Source of the DNA: Shewanella sediminis HAW-EB3
GTDB lineage: Bacteria; Pseudomonadota; Gammaproteobacteria; Enterobacterales; Shewanellaceae
NCBI RefSeq assembly: GCF_000018025.1
Contig: NC_009831.1
Location: 1,860,001 to 1,924,000, forward strand
Length of the DNA stretch: 64,000 nucleotides
Direction of reading: 5' to 3'
Made by a program: the position numbers and the translations under genes. Numbering within the stretch: position 1 is the stretch's first letter; every line of letters starts with the position of its first letter. The notes under the pieces are model-generated. The model saw only the letters and a list, made by a program, of their open reading frames with translations. It was not told the DNA's origin and ran no database searches. Shown here piece by piece: positions 35,262 through 43,571 of this stretch.

Positions 35262-36407
35262 ATGAAATTTATCCACACTTCCGATTGGCACATTGGCCGC
35301 CAGCTGCATAATCAAAGCTTAATCGATGACCAGCGTCATATATTGGTTCAAATACTTGCGCTTGCCGAAGAGCATGAGGTCGATGCCGTTATTATTGCCG
35401 GTGATATCTATGATCGCTCCATTCCGCCGGCCAATGCAGTTGCCCTGCTCGATGATGTGGTCAATAGCCTGGTCAATGTGATGAAGCTTCCTGTGATCAT
35501 GATTGCGGGAAACCACGATGGTCATGAACGCCTTGGTTTCGCTTCCCGGCAGATGTCTGACAGCGGTTTACATATTATCGGTCCACTGCATAAAGAGCTG
35601 TCGCCCATAACCCTTAAAGGAAAGTCAGGCAGTGCGGTGTTTTATGGCTTGCCCTATGCCGATCCCGCGACGGTTCGCCAGGTGTTTGACTGTGAAGCAG
35701 GTAGCCATGAGCAGGCCATGGGGGTATTGCTGGAACAGGTTCATGAACATGACAGTCAAGGTCTTCCAAAGGTCGTGATTGGTCACTGTTTTCTCGATGG
35801 TGGTAGCGAGTCAGAGTCTGAGCGGCCATTGAGTATCGGTGGGGCTGATAAAATATCGCCAACACTGTTCACCCCGTTTAATTATACCGCTCTTGGTCAT
35901 CTTCATGGTCCGCAGTACAAAGGGGAGGAGCAGGTTAGATATTCAGGCTCCATCCTGAAGTACTCATTCAGTGAGCAGCACCAGAAAAAGTCGGTCACTT
36001 TAGTCGATTTCGACAGCCAGGGTAAGGCGCAGATAGAGCTACTGCCTCTGACTGCCAAACGTGATGTCCGTATTGTCGAAGGTGAGTTATCTGCCTTGTT
36101 AGAGGCTGGTAAGACAGATCCCAATTGTGATGATTACCTGATGGTTCGGCTTTTAGATAAGCATGCAATCTTAGATGCCATGGGCAAGTTACGCTCGGTT
36201 TACCCTAACGTGTTACATCTGGAGCGAACCGGCTTGATGACTGATAACGGCCAGCTGGAGATCCGCCGGGATCATATTAAGAAGGGGGAGCTGGATATGT
36301 TTACCGAGTTCTTCTCTCAGGTATCTGGGGATCCTATGAATGAAGCGCAGCAGCAAGCCATGGTGCAGGCTATCGATGAACTGCATAAGGGAGAGCAAGT
36401 ATCATGA
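35262..36407 (+). CDS. sbcD: Exonuclease subunit SbcD
   Basis: 381 residues, Mre11-type calcineurin phosphoesterase: FIHTSDWHIGR, VIIAGDIYD, MIAGNHDGHERL and VVIGHCF supply the two-metal active-site ligands. SbcCD cuts hairpins, palindromes and blocked DNA ends. The stop overlaps sbcC as ATGA. Start 35262 is chosen because the family begins MKFIHTSDWH; an open frame extends upstream to 35184 without family similarity. Confidence 0.94.
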   Translation: MKFIHTSDWHIGRQLHNQSLIDDQRHILVQILALAEEHEVDAVIIAGDIYDRSIPPANAVALLDDVVNSLVNVMKLPVIMIAGNHDGHERLGFASRQMSDSGLHIIGPLHKELSPITLKGKSGSAVFYGLPYADPATVRQVFDCEAGSHEQAMGVLLEQVHEHDSQGLPKVVIGHCFLDGGSESESERPLSIGGADKISPTLFTPFNYTALGHLHGPQYKGEEQVRYSGSILKYSFSEQHQKKSVTLVDFDSQGKAQIELLPLTAKRDVRIVEGELSALLEAGKTDPNCDDYLMVRLLDKHAILDAMGKLRSVYPNVLHLERTGLMTDNGQLEIRRDHIKKGELDMFTEFFSQVSGDPMNEAQQQAMVQAIDELHKGEQVS

Positions 36408-39400
36408 GACCACTTTCACTCTCAATGTCGGCCTTTGGCCCCTTTGCTTCGACCCAAGTCACCGATTTTTCGGCGCTGGGCAGCAATCCGCTTTTTTTAA
36501 TCAACGGACCTACAGGCGCGGGTAAAACCACGATCCTCGATGCCATCTGTTTTGCCCTTTATGGCAAGACGACAGGCGATGAGCGCGAAGGTAGCCAGAT
36601 GCGCTGTGATTTATCCGTCGATACTCTGTTGACTGAGGTCACCTTTAGTTTTGCGCTGGGTGAAAAGCAATACAGAATAAGACGCGTACCCGAACAGCAG
36701 CGAGCCAAGAAAAGTGGCGATGGTTACACGGTACAAAAGCCGGAGGCCCAGCTGTATCGAGTCGATAGCGATGGCACCGAGCATCTGCTCGTTGCCAGCA
36801 AGGTATCCGAGGCAACTGCCGAGATAGAGCAATTGACCGGACTCGATGCCGACCAATTTCGTCAGGTGATGGTATTGCCTCAGGGGAAATTTCGTGAACT
36901 CTTGATGGCGGACTCGAAAGACAGAGAGAAGATCTTCAGTCAGCTATTTCAGACTCAGATCTATCGCAAAATTGAAGACAAATTAAAACTGCAAGCGTCA
37001 AAGATACGCAATGATGTGAGAGACCATCGTAATAAATGTGACGGCATGCTGCACAGCGTCTCACTGGACTCAGACGAGGCCTTAAATGCCGAACTTGCCG
37101 AGGTGACGCCAAGGTTAACTCAAGCCTCAGAGAGTAAAGATAAGGCGAAGCTTGCCCTGATCGATGCCAATAAGCAGCTTGAATCTGCCAAGTTGCTCGT
37201 TAATGACTTCGATGCGCTAGATAAACTTCAGCAAACAGCAACACATTTAGCTGAGCAGAAAGAGGCGATAGCAGAGCGTCAGCTTCAGTTCGAAAACGGC
37301 CAAAAGGCGCAGCAATTAAAACCTGTTTTAGATATGTCATTGGCTCGTGAGTCAGAAGTGGCTCAGGCGCAAGCTGGTATTACCCAAGCTCAGTTTTCCA
37401 AGCAACAGACTGAACAGGCGTTAACCATTAGTCAGGCAAAATTCGACACCTTGGCCGAGCAGGAGCAGAAATTACAAGATGTCCAGAGTAATGAGCAATA
37501 CTTAAATTCGCTAAAACCACAGCTTCTTGGGCTCGATGGACTGGAAAAAGAGCTGCACACAGCAATGCTCTCGCTCAATCGGGCAAAAGATAAGGGCATT
37601 AAAGCAAGCGCGACCTTAAAGGGAATAGAGCTTGAGAGACAAAACGCCGAGCTACGCGTTCCCCAGTTAGAACAAGTGGCCAGTGAGCTGCTCAATGTCC
37701 AGCAAACACTCACGGCGCAAGGCGAGTTGATTGAGCGTTATCAGCAATGGCAAGTTGCCGGCAATCAGGTTGCTAAAACTGAGCAAGCGTTGAAACTTGC
37801 AGAGGAGAAAGGTAAGCAGTTTCGTCTGGAGGCTAAAGAGAAAGGTGATGCTTATGACCAGTTACAATTAATCTGGCATCGTGGTCAAGCGAGTATATTG
37901 GCACAAAAGCTAAACCCGGGTGAGCCTTGCCCCGTGTGTGGCAGCGCTGAGCATCCAAACCCTGCCCATAGTGAGCAGGTACTGCCGACAGAAGATGATT
38001 TAGAATCAAGCAAACTGGTTTGTGAAACTGCTAAAGGAGTTTTGAATCAAGTTATAGCCGATTATAAAGGGTTAAAAGCACAGTTACAGGAGCAAGCGAA
38101 GCTCAGAGATGAATATCAACAACGACTCGGTGAGTGGGCTTCTCATCCCCTTGAGTCGTTGCAGTCGCATCTTGAGCAAGTTCAGTTGCAAGTGAATCAT
38201 GCGAATGCTGCGGCTCAGGAGTTAACTCAGCTCAGGCTGCAGTTGCAAACTTGGCTGACCAAGGAGAGGGAGCTACAACATCAATTAGAAGCTGACCGAG
38301 AATATTTCCACACTCTGCAGAATAATTCAGCATCACTACAGGGCAAACGTGATCAGGCATTAGCGGCAATACCCGATCAGTATCGTAGTTTAGATGCGCT
38401 TAATACCGCGATAAATCAAGCGCAGGTCTTGCTTAACGGTTTACAGCAAACGATAGGTGAGATCCGTCAGGCTCACACTCAAGCGCGTGAGCAAGATGCC
38501 GCTCAAACAGAAGCATTGGCGGCGGCTCAGTCGAATTCAATCCGAGCAACGCAGAAAAGTGATGAGGCTCAAGTCGATCTCAATGGGCAATTGGCCGCTT
38601 CTGGTTTCGAGAATAAGCAGGCGTTAACACAAGCGCTGTTATCGAGTGAAGCGTTAAAGCTGATAGCCGATGAGATTGCCAAATATCGGCAGGATTGCAT
38701 CGCGAACCAGACGACATTAGCTCAATTGGCAGAGAAGTTAGCCGAGCAAGTTAAACCTCAACTAGCCGAATTTGAGGGGCGTGTAGCAAGTACTCAGGCT
38801 GAGCAACAAGAGGCTGAACATAGTTGGCAGGCATTGCAGGGCCGAGTGACGCAATTGACTCAGACTCAAAAGCAGTTACATGAGGCTGACAATCAAGCCA
38901 AGAAGCTGGAAGAGGAGTATGCCGTTATCGGCACCTTAGCCGATGTGGCCAATGGCAATACCGGCAACAAGATCAGCCTGCAGCGCTTCGTGCTCAGTGT
39001 GCTACTCGATGATGTCTTGCTCGAGGCGAGTCATCGCCTGCAGGTGATGAGTAAGGGGCGTTATCGTTTGCTGCGCAAAGAGGACAGGGCCAAGGGTAAT
39101 AAAGCGTCAGGCCTGGAACTCGAGGTCGAAGATGCCTATACCTCTAAGGTGCGTCCCGTCGCGACCCTCAGTGGTGGTGAAAGCTTTATGGCAGCCCTAT
39201 CGATGGCTCTTGGCTTATCGGATGTTGTACAGGCGTATGCGGGGGGCATTAAGCTCGATACCCTCTTTATCGATGAAGGGTTTGGCAGTTTGGATCAAGA
39301 TTCGCTGGACTTGGCTATTCGTACCTTGATGGATCTGCAATCCACCGGGCGCATGATCGGGGTTATCTCCCATGTCTCAGAGATGAAAGAGCAGATAGGT

Positions 39401-39460
39401 ACCCGTGTCGATATCATTAAGTCATCAATGGGCAGCGAGACCCGGCTGGTCTTGCCGTGA
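36404..39460 (+). CDS. sbcC: Exonuclease subunit SbcC
   Basis: 1018-residue Rad50-type SMC ATPase: Walker A GPTGAGKT (residues 35-42), a very long Gln/Glu/Ala-rich coiled coil, the zinc hook CPVC (Cys509 and Cys512), a second coiled coil, signature LSGGESFMAALSMALG near residue 922 and Walker B LDTLFIDEGFGSLD near 950. It pairs with SbcD to form the palindrome-cleaving nuclease. Coupled to sbcD by a four-base overlap. Confidence 0.95.
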   Translation: MRPLSLSMSAFGPFASTQVTDFSALGSNPLFLINGPTGAGKTTILDAICFALYGKTTGDEREGSQMRCDLSVDTLLTEVTFSFALGEKQYRIRRVPEQQRAKKSGDGYTVQKPEAQLYRVDSDGTEHLLVASKVSEATAEIEQLTGLDADQFRQVMVLPQGKFRELLMADSKDREKIFSQLFQTQIYRKIEDKLKLQASKIRNDVRDHRNKCDGMLHSVSLDSDEALNAELAEVTPRLTQASESKDKAKLALIDANKQLESAKLLVNDFDALDKLQQTATHLAEQKEAIAERQLQFENGQKAQQLKPVLDMSLARESEVAQAQAGITQAQFSKQQTEQALTISQAKFDTLAEQEQKLQDVQSNEQYLNSLKPQLLGLDGLEKELHTAMLSLNRAKDKGIKASATLKGIELERQNAELRVPQLEQVASELLNVQQTLTAQGELIERYQQWQVAGNQVAKTEQALKLAEEKGKQFRLEAKEKGDAYDQLQLIWHRGQASILAQKLNPGEPCPVCGSAEHPNPAHSEQVLPTEDDLESSKLVCETAKGVLNQVIADYKGLKAQLQEQAKLRDEYQQRLGEWASHPLESLQSHLEQVQLQVNHANAAAQELTQLRLQLQTWLTKERELQHQLEADREYFHTLQNNSASLQGKRDQALAAIPDQYRSLDALNTAINQAQVLLNGLQQTIGEIRQAHTQAREQDAAQTEALAAAQSNSIRATQKSDEAQVDLNGQLAASGFENKQALTQALLSSEALKLIADEIAKYRQDCIANQTTLAQLAEKLAEQVKPQLAEFEGRVASTQAEQQEAEHSWQALQGRVTQLTQTQKQLHEADNQAKKLEEEYAVIGTLADVANGNTGNKISLQRFVLSVLLDDVLLEASHRLQVMSKGRYRLLRKEDRAKGNKASGLELEVEDAYTSKVRPVATLSGGESFMAALSMALGLSDVVQAYAGGIKLDTLFIDEGFGSLDQDSLDLAIRTLMDLQSTGRMIGVISHVSEMKEQIGTRVDIIKSSMGSETRLVLP

Positions 39461-39810
39461 CTATTGCGTGACTACTGTGTTAGTGCGCTGATTGACCCAA
39501 TGGTTGAGAGCTAATCCAGAAGCTAATCTCATTTGCAATCTTATTTCCTACTCTTGTGACATTAAGAATAATTATTCTTAATGTCACTCATATATTCATA
39601 TCTCCTGTTTGTAGTTCCACTTTTTTTTGGTATAAATATGCTGGCTTTCTTACCGCGACAGGTAAGAACACCAATTTTAAAATACTGCATCAAAGCGATA
39701 ACAGGCCCTTAGCCATAGTCTCCATAAGTAGACTCGATTGATGACGCTTTGATAGCAGTTGTTTCAGTTTCTTAAAGAAAACTGTAATAGCCATACAAAA
39801 GAATAATAAT
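39461..39810. other. Intergenic region between sbcC and mepM
   Basis: 350 bases. It contains a 32-base perfect palindrome (39556-39587) and a long-range inverted repeat ATCAAAGCG (39689-39697) / CGCTTTGAT (39745-39753). No gene. Confidence 0.5.
39556..39587. repeat. 32-bp perfect palindrome
   Basis: Arm GTGACATTAAGAATAA at 39556-39571 followed immediately by its exact reverse complement at 39572-39587, with no spacer. AT-rich and without a T-run. Confidence 0.95.
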
Positions 39811-41133
39811 GTGAAGATGGGGCCAAGCTTGCAAACAGGTAAATTCTCTTTTTTTAAAATGTCTCAGATAAATACTCAGGTACTCTCATTTTTACAAGAG
39901 TCGAGTATCCATAAAAAAGTATTATTAGGTGCGGGTCTGCTTATCGGTGCGGCCATATTGTGGCCAACTCATCAGCAAGTGTTGCCTCAGCGTATTCCTA
40001 TCGACTTAGATATCGATGCACTTGTCAGTCAGATAAGTTCCACAGTAGCCACAGAGGCTGTGTCAGTTGTAAAACCAGATTTTGACAAGAGTATTATCAG
40101 CGGCGATACCTTAAGTGGCCTTTTTGTTCAGGCCGGTGTCGATCAGCAAACCATGTACCGGGTCTTAGAGGCCGACTTAAACATTCTGGCACTCGATACG
40201 CTTAAGCCGGGGAACGAGATAAAGTTCTGGTTGGATGATAAGGGAGAGCTTGAGAAGCTCGAACTATACTTTTCGGCTGCTAGGCAGGTGGTCTTCAGCC
40301 GTTTCGATGATGGCTCCTACAATGTCGATGAGATCAATATCGAGGGCATTTGGCAGAATCGTGCCGTAGCGGGGGAGATCCAGGGGTCATTTTATCTCTC
40401 GGCTAAGCGAATGGGGTTAGATTCAGGCGAGATCCAGCGAATAGAGTCTTTGCTGAAGGAGAAATTAAATTTTGCCCGGGATCTGAGGGCGGGTGACAGT
40501 TTCTCAGTGCTGATGAGCGATCAATATATCGATGGCTCAATGACGGGCGCAAGCGATATTTTGGGGGTAAGCATTCAGCGTGGCCGAAGTCATATTAATG
40601 CCTACCAAAACAGTGATGGCAACTTCTATGATGAAAAAGGGCAGAGTCTAGCGCGGGCTTTTCAGCGTATTCCCCTTCAAAGAAACTATCGTATCAGCTC
40701 GAGCTTTAATCCTCATCGTCACCATCCGGTAACAGGGCGCACCTCTCCTCACAATGGTACCGACTTTGCCACACCAATCGGCACTAAGGTTATCGCGCCG
40801 GGTGATGGTATCGTCTCTTTGGTGACCGACCATAGATTTGCGGGTAAGTATGTGGTGATAGAGCACGGCAATAAATACCGTACACGTTACCTGCACCTCT
40901 CGAAGGCATTAGTGCATAAGGGGCAGAGGGTCTCACGTGGTCAGGTTATCGCCCTATCGGGCAATACCGGCCGCATTACCGGGCCGCACCTTCATTATGA
41001 GTTTCATGTGAATGGCAGGCCGGTCAACCCGATGAAGGCGAATATCCCCATGGCGAGTCAGCTGTCACGTAAGCAGATGAACTCTTTCGAGCAGTTGGTG
41101 CAGGTTCGTCAAATGATGATGGGCCAGAGTTAA
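39811..41133 (+). CDS. mepM: Murein DD-endopeptidase, MepM-like M23 peptidase
   Basis: 440 residues: a signal-anchor (about 33-50), an OapA/LysM-like domain around ISGDTLSGLFVQAGVDQQTMYRVLEAD, and a C-terminal LytM/M23 zinc peptidase. The zinc ligands are visible in HNGTDFATPIG (about 314) and HLHYEFHVNGRPVNPM. Length and order match E. coli MepM, which opens D-Ala-mDAP cross-links for cell-wall growth. Start is uncertain: GTG 39811, ATG 39817 or ATG 39859 are in frame and none has a strong ribosome site. Confidence 0.9.
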   Translation: MKMGPSLQTGKFSFFKMSQINTQVLSFLQESSIHKKVLLGAGLLIGAAILWPTHQQVLPQRIPIDLDIDALVSQISSTVATEAVSVVKPDFDKSIISGDTLSGLFVQAGVDQQTMYRVLEADLNILALDTLKPGNEIKFWLDDKGELEKLELYFSAARQVVFSRFDDGSYNVDEINIEGIWQNRAVAGEIQGSFYLSAKRMGLDSGEIQRIESLLKEKLNFARDLRAGDSFSVLMSDQYIDGSMTGASDILGVSIQRGRSHINAYQNSDGNFYDEKGQSLARAFQRIPLQRNYRISSSFNPHRHHPVTGRTSPHNGTDFATPIGTKVIAPGDGIVSLVTDHRFAGKYVVIEHGNKYRTRYLHLSKALVHKGQRVSRGQVIALSGNTGRITGPHLHYEFHVNGRPVNPMKANIPMASQLSRKQMNSFEQLVQVRQMMMGQS

Positions 41134-41159
41134 CCGTTTAGGTTCGTTATTATGTCCAA

Positions 41160-41187
41160 TACGCCAGCCTAGTCGCTGGCGTTTTTA
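41160..41187 (+). terminator. Terminator after mepM
   Basis: ACGCCAGC, loop CTAGTC, GCTGGCGT, then a T run. Confidence 0.9.
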
Positions 41188-41346
41188 TCTCCGCTATCTC
41201 TATCAACCTCTTTCTATAATTGCTGCTTTTTTATTCGGTAAATTCGCTCACCTAGTATAATTAAATAACAGCATCACTGTGTTCAGTTCTGGCTGGTTGT
41301 TGAGCTCGATTCGTTAGGCCGACATAAAAAGGTTTTTAGTTATCAA

Positions 41347-42150
41347 ATGAGGAGGGGACAATTGCAGCTCATTGTGTTTTTTATCCTGTCATTGACCCTG
41401 TTGAGTTCAGCTAACGCCAGAACGCTCACCATCGCATCGAGCGAAGGGCCACCGCATATGATTAATGATATTCATCATGGTATCGATCTCGATATCGTCG
41501 AAGCGGTACTCAGGCGTCTCGGTCATGACGTCTCCTATGAGTTTATGGGGCTTAAACGTGCGCATCGAGAGCTGAAATTAGGAAGAGTGGATGTGACGGC
41601 CCCTGTTTTTATGCAGGCGGACGGCGAAGGTAGCTATATCTCTGATTCAATTGTTCTTTATCAACCTATGGTCTTCTCTCTTAAAGTCAGTGGTCTTAAG
41701 CCAGAGACAATATCAGATCTACAGGACCACAGTCTGCTGACCTTTCAGGGGGCGCCGGGATACTTCGGCGAATCGTTTAAACAGGTCGCCCGGGGAGACT
41801 CATATCAGGAGTTGACCGATATGGGGGCGATCGCAGAACTGTTAACTAAAGGTCGTTATGAGTATGCGGTATTAGATAAATACATTTTTTATTACTATTA
41901 CCGCCTGAATGATAAACAGCGTGATGTGACTATCTTTACTGAACACAAGTTGATCCCGCCAGTGCCTGCCAGCAGTGCCTTTCACGATGAAAAATTAAGG
42001 GACGAGTTTAACCGGGAGTTGCAGCTGTTTATGAAAAGTCAGGAATATAAACAGATATTCGAACGATACCTGGGTTCAGCCTTGCTCAGTATCGAGCTAT
42101 CAACTCCCGAGTCTGAATTTGAACCTGAAGCGGATTTCAGGTTCAATTAG
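41347..42150 (+). CDS. Periplasmic solute-binding-like protein (SBP family 3)
   Basis: 267 residues with a signal peptide (ending SSANA). The body resembles family 3 amino-acid-binding proteins: LTIASSEGPPHM, GIDLDIVEAVLRRLGHDVSYEFMGLKRAHRELKLGRVDV, and a tail LFMKSQEYKQIFERYLG. There is no transporter gene nearby, so it may be a stand-alone sensor or enzyme-like protein, as is common in Shewanella. The ATG at 41347 overlaps AGGAGGGG; an in-frame TTG at 41362 lies six bases after AGGAGG and is an alternative start. The 3' end overlaps the convergent next gene by four bases. Confidence 0.72.
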   Translation: MRRGQLQLIVFFILSLTLLSSANARTLTIASSEGPPHMINDIHHGIDLDIVEAVLRRLGHDVSYEFMGLKRAHRELKLGRVDVTAPVFMQADGEGSYISDSIVLYQPMVFSLKVSGLKPETISDLQDHSLLTFQGAPGYFGESFKQVARGDSYQELTDMGAIAELLTKGRYEYAVLDKYIFYYYYRLNDKQRDVTIFTEHKLIPPVPASSAFHDEKLRDEFNRELQLFMKSQEYKQIFERYLGSALLSIELSTPESEFEPEADFRFN

Positions 42151-42650
42151 TAAACCTTAACGCCGCTGTCGAGTAAGGTTAGCAGTAACCTTAAGTCGAA
42201 CTCCAGTTGATGATAATCTGCTTCCATATGACAACAGAGTTGGTAGAAGGCCTTGTTATGATCTTTCTCTTTGAGGTGAGCGAGTTCATGAACGACGACC
42301 ATACGTAATAACGGCTCCGGAACTTTCTTTAAGCGTGACGATATGCGGATCTCGTTCTTAGCTTTCGTCTTTCTGCCTTGGGCTCTGGATACGAATGAGT
42401 GAAGACCCAGAGCCTGATGGCTTAAGCTGATCTTATCATCGTATTGGATCTTCGACAGGGGTTGGGACTTGCGCAAATACTGGTTTTTTATCTCTATTGT
42501 ATAATCGTATAAGGCTCTGTCAGTACGAATAGCATGAATATCCGGGTGCCTGCTAAGCAGTATCGCTTTAAGCTTGCCATTGGCGAGTAGTTCGGATACC
42601 TGATCTTGTATTGGCTGTTGATAACCGGCTAAGTATTTGAGTGTATTCAT
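42147..42650 (-). CDS. YgjP-like (DUF45) metallopeptidase
   Basis: 167 residues. Zinc site VVHELAHLKEKDHNKAFYQL near residue 118 (HExxH plus distal His and acidic residues), preceded by NEIRISSRLKKVPEPLLRM, the DUF45/YgjP pattern. The substrate is unknown; relatives are small cytoplasmic metallopeptidases. The tail overlaps the convergent solute-binding gene by four bases. A MITE-like element lies immediately upstream, so its promoter may be affected. Confidence 0.8.
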   Translation of the reverse strand: MNTLKYLAGYQQPIQDQVSELLANGKLKAILLSRHPDIHAIRTDRALYDYTIEIKNQYLRKSQPLSKIQYDDKISLSHQALGLHSFVSRAQGRKTKAKNEIRISSRLKKVPEPLLRMVVVHELAHLKEKDHNKAFYQLCCHMEADYHQLEFDLRLLLTLLDSGVKVY

Positions 42651-42660
42651 GAGCGCTATA

Positions 42661-42930
42661 TAATACCAATTTCATTAAATATCTGTTCATTCAGCGGGAG
42701 TTCAAAGCGCTGAAGGCAAGGCGGATGATTGAAGCTAATAGTTATTCTATATCAAAAGCATCGAACATAGCATGCAGGGCTTTGAAACCCGCCCGTTGGG
42801 AGGCTCTCAGACTTCCCACTTCTGCGTTGCATTGACTTACAAGGGAGCAACCATTCTTTCATCAATGCGCCTTGAATTGAAAAGTCTGAGTGACTCTGAA
42901 TTGACAACATATTTAATGAAACTGGTATAA
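42661..42930. mobile_element. MITE-like element with long imperfect terminal inverted repeats
   Basis: The left end TACCAATTTCATTAAATAT (42664-42682) matches, inverted, the right end ATATTTAATGAAACTGGTATA (42909-42929) with one mismatch. The similarity continues inward: ATTCAG on both sides, then AAGGCGGATGATTGAA against the reverse complement of the right arm. Total about 270 bp with no coding capacity and no transposase in the window. Confidence 0.65.
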
Positions 42931-42997
42931 AAAAATGGGGTAAAAAAAAGGGTGCAAATAGCACCCTGATTTCATGACAAAATATTAGGGAGAGTTA

Positions 42998-43444
42998 TTA
43001 CTCGCTATCCCAAACATTGAAAATGTGTTGGTTGTGGTAAGCGTAAGCGGCATCGAAAGCCAGGTTTTGGAAGCGCTTCAGGCCTAAACCATCAAAGTCG
43101 ACCATAGGAGGATTACGCTTTAAACGCTCTTTAACTGTGACCGGAGACATTAATATAACCGGCAGTTCAAGAAGCTGAATGGCGGCTTCGGCTTTAAAGC
43201 TGGTGGCACTACCTGCCAACTTACCTTTCTGTTCGCGAGAGACAATAACCACTTTATCCACTTTGTAATCTTCCATTAGTTTGCTGAATGCAAAATGAAA
43301 ATCACGAATAGACTCAGTAGACTCTGAATGCGAAATGACGAATGATTGCTGGCGACAATCGGGCACGTTAAACGTCTCGCCTTCATAGCTCAACAAACAG
43401 ATGATGGCTTCGCCACCTTTTAATTCAACGCCACAAACTCTCAT
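42998..43444 (-). CDS. DUF3010 family protein
   Basis: 148 residues starting MRVCGVELKGGEAIICLL, with VDKVVIVSREQKGKLAGSATSFKAEAAIQLL and GLGLKRFQNLAFDAAYAYH, the DUF3010 pattern. The fold is likely RNase H-like (alternating beta-strands at the N-terminus), but no catalytic role is established. Located between the MITE and an AT-rich inverted repeat at 43532-43557. Confidence 0.75.
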   Translation of the reverse strand: MRVCGVELKGGEAIICLLSYEGETFNVPDCRQQSFVISHSESTESIRDFHFAFSKLMEDYKVDKVVIVSREQKGKLAGSATSFKAEAAIQLLELPVILMSPVTVKERLKRNPPMVDFDGLGLKRFQNLAFDAAYAYHNQHIFNVWDSE

Positions 43445-43531
43445 GTTATACCTTAAAATCGTTATTGGTTTCGTTACTAGCGGCTCTATAATTGGCTAGA
43501 AAAAACCGGAAAATTATCAATGCACAGATAC

Positions 43532-43557
43532 AGGTAATAATTATTATATTATTACCT
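43532..43557. repeat. AT-rich inverted repeat upstream of the DUF3010 gene
   Basis: Perfect 10-base arms AGGTAATAAT/ATTATTACCT around TATTAT. It lies 15 bases after the helicase stop and about 90 bases before the DUF3010 start (both leftward). Confidence 0.7.
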
Positions 43558-43571
43558 ACATCTTAAACTGG

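Noticed and set aside
39556..39741. A 61-codon open frame after sbcC
   Set aside because: It begins inside the 32-bp palindrome, has no coding character and overlaps a long inverted repeat.
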